Below are positions 62,824 to 64,000 of a stretch of 64,000 nucleotides of DNA, piece after piece. Under the pieces are notes generated by a model, which saw only the letters and a program-made list of their open reading frames with translations, made no database searches and was not told where the DNA came from. The position numbers were made by a program, and so were the translations under genes. The stretch's first letter is position 1, and each line of letters begins with the position of its first letter. Origin of the DNA: Microthrixaceae bacterium (GTDB taxonomy: Bacteria > Actinomycetota > Acidimicrobiia > Acidimicrobiales > DATDAH01); NCBI GenBank assembly GCA_020637195.1, contig JACJWK010000001.1:249548-313547 (forward strand), written 5' to 3'.

Positions 62824-63540
62824 TTGCAACCGAGCTCGATCACGATCGTCATGCCCGTGTACAACGAGCGGGCCACCCTGCGCCACGCCCTCGACCGGTT
62901 GCTCGCCGTGGAGATGCCGCTCGACACCGAGGTGCTCGTGGTCGACGACGGGTCCACCGACGGCTGCCTCGACTCCATCGAGGACCTCGTGGAGAAGGGC
63001 GACGTCCGCCTCGTCCGCCAGGCTCGCAACCAGGGCAAGGGCGCCGCGCTGCGCCGCGGCATCGCCGAGGCCGACGGCGACCTGCTCACCGTCCTCGACG
63101 CCGATCTGGAGTACGACCCGGCGGACTTCCCGGCGCTGCTGGCACCCATCCTGGAGGAGGGTGCCCGGGTGGTCTACGGCAAGCGCTCCTACGGCGGCCA
63201 CGCGGCCTACTCGTTCTGGTACGTGATCGGGAACAAGGCCCTGGCCTTCTGGGCGAGCTTCCTCTACGACGCCTGGCTGTCCGACATCGAGACCTGCCTG
63301 AAGGTGGCCCCCACGGCGCTCTGGCGCACGGTGGCGTTGCGGTCGTCGGGGTTCGGGATCGAGGCCGAGGTGACGGGCAAGTTCCTGCGGGCCGGCGAGC
63401 GCATCTTCGAGGTCCCGATCTCCTACCGCGCCCGGGGCCGGGAGGAGGGCAAGAAGATCCAGTGGACCGACGGCGTCGCCGCGCTGTGGATCCTCCTGCG
63501 CCTGCGCTTCGCACCGGCGGCGCGGGCGCTGACACCGTGA
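62824..63540 (+). CDS. Family 2 glycosyltransferase (polyprenyl-phosphate mannose synthase-like)
   Basis: A 238-residue GT-A enzyme. ITIVMPVYNERATLRHALDR, VVDDGSTDG, GKGAALRRGIAEADGDLL and VLDADLEYDPADF are as in DPM synthases; the pocket motif is in RARGREEGKKIQWTDG. It probably makes a polyprenyl-phosphate sugar, the donor type used by GT-C enzymes such as the one at 55597. The start is taken as TTG 62824 (AGGA 9 nt before); no ATG or GTG lies between the promoter and the first strand. The next gene overlaps its stop. Confidence 0.88.
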   Translation: MQPSSITIVMPVYNERATLRHALDRLLAVEMPLDTEVLVVDDGSTDGCLDSIEDLVEKGDVRLVRQARNQGKGAALRRGIAEADGDLLTVLDADLEYDPADFPALLAPILEEGARVVYGKRSYGGHAAYSFWYVIGNKALAFWASFLYDAWLSDIETCLKVAPTALWRTVALRSSGFGIEAEVTGKFLRAGERIFEVPISYRARGREEGKKIQWTDGVAALWILLRLRFAPAARALTP

Positions 63541-64000
63541 ACCGGCGCACGGCGCACGGCGCCGTCCTTGTCGCCCTGGTCGCCGGGGTCGTCGCGCTCG
63601 CCGCCGGGGCGTGTGCGACCGATGTCGAGGCGCCGGCCGTGGCCCAGGGCACGTCGGCCACGACCGCCGCCCCCACCACCACGAGCTCGGTGCCGCCGGG
63701 GGGCCGCCGCCCGACGGCGGAGGATCCCCTCCGCGTGGTGCTGGCGGGCGACTCGGTGATGAACGGCCTGGCTCCTGCCGTGGCCACGGCGCTGAACGAG
63801 GGTGGCGAGTCCCAGGTGTCCTACGAGCTGGCGCCGAGCATCGCGCGCGACACCGCCTCGCGGGTGCTGTGGCAACAGCGCCTCGAGCAGGACCACCCCG
63901 ACCTCGTGGTCATGTTGATCGGCACCTGGGAGCGCGGCGACGCCAACTTCAACCCGGGTGACCCCGCGTGGGCCTCCTGGTACCAGGAGCAGGTGCTCGA
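63537..64000 (+). CDS. Exported SGNH/GDSL hydrolase (partial, 5' part)
   Basis: The first 154 residues are visible; the gene runs off the right edge. It has a signal peptide with a possible lipobox (LAAGAC, Cys26), a Thr/Pro-rich linker, and block I of SGNH enzymes, VVLAGDSVMNGLAP (catalytic Ser), followed by PDLVVMLIGTWERGD, in which G-x-W stands for the usual G-x-N. It probably removes acyl groups from an envelope glycan. GTG 63537 overlaps the transferase stop (GTGA). Confidence 0.82.
   Translation, partial: MNRRTAHGAVLVALVAGVVALAAGACATDVEAPAVAQGTSATTAAPTTTSSVPPGGRRPTAEDPLRVVLAGDSVMNGLAPAVATALNEGGESQVSYELAPSIARDTASRVLWQQRLEQDHPDLVVMLIGTWERGDANFNPGDPAWASWYQEQVL

Overview
The window is very GC-rich, densely packed bacterial DNA with strong G/C bias at third codon positions, many GTG starts and frequent 4-bp ATGA/GTGA overlaps. 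The gene set points to Actinomycetota. It includes GarA, an FtsR-type MerR regulator, a DUF151 nuclease-like gene and a second MerR in the order known from Mycobacterium tuberculosis Rv1826-Rv1830. It also has a complete Streptomyces-type conservon (cvnABCD) and a split glycine decarboxylase. A member of the class Acidimicrobiia is my best guess, but that is inference. No phage, insertion sequence, CRISPR array or rRNA was seen, and no gene-free stretch exceeds about 300 bp.

Layout. 1-6.3 kb: housekeeping genes: ispH (partial), a PDZ/radical-SAM DUF512 protein, der, a membrane PP2C phosphatase, an acyl-CoA carboxylase beta subunit and tRNA-Pro(GGG). 6.3-12.9 kb: small accessory proteins, a histidine phosphatase, a CocE hydrolase, a lipoprotein sulfatase and an SRAP DNA-protein crosslink protein. 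12.9-20.3 kb: a DUF2079 membrane protein, a HIT protein, a CDP-alcohol phosphatidyltransferase coupled to a sugar nucleotidyltransferase with a degenerate phosphomannomutase domain, and a DHA2 efflux pump with its TetR regulator. 20.3-27.4 kb: glycine cleavage genes gcvH, gcvT, gcvPA and gcvPB interleaved with garA, ftsR, DUF151 and merR.

27.5-39.2 kb: a pentapeptide-repeat lipoprotein, a three-gene cluster of unknown function, an acyltransferase, rffA, a predicted di-iron protein, a J-domain protein, DUF983, a coupled receptor-like pair, an M18 aminopeptidase, CapA and DUF4388. 39.4-43.7 kb: the conservon (sensor ATPase, roadblock, DUF742, GTPase); the kinase gene has apparent frameshifts in its Pro-rich tail. 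43.8-51.4 kb: a GT2, an OatA-like acyltransferase-SGNH protein, two unknown genes, vapBC and lon. 51.5-64 kb: a Gfo/Idh oxidoreductase pair, a quinone reductase diverging from a PLP decarboxylase whose N-terminus sits in a tandem repeat, a GT39-like mannosyltransferase, a metallo-beta-lactamase-fold protein, a GGGEF-EAL protein, an alpha/beta hydrolase, arfB, and envelope-glycan genes (GT4, GT2, SGNH) running off the right edge.

Together the genes describe a free-living cell investing in envelope polysaccharide and acyl modification, glycine/one-carbon flux tied to a phospho-switch (GarA), and small-GTPase signalling. A recurrent TAnnnT hexamer 6-10 nt before start codons suggests that leaderless transcription is common.
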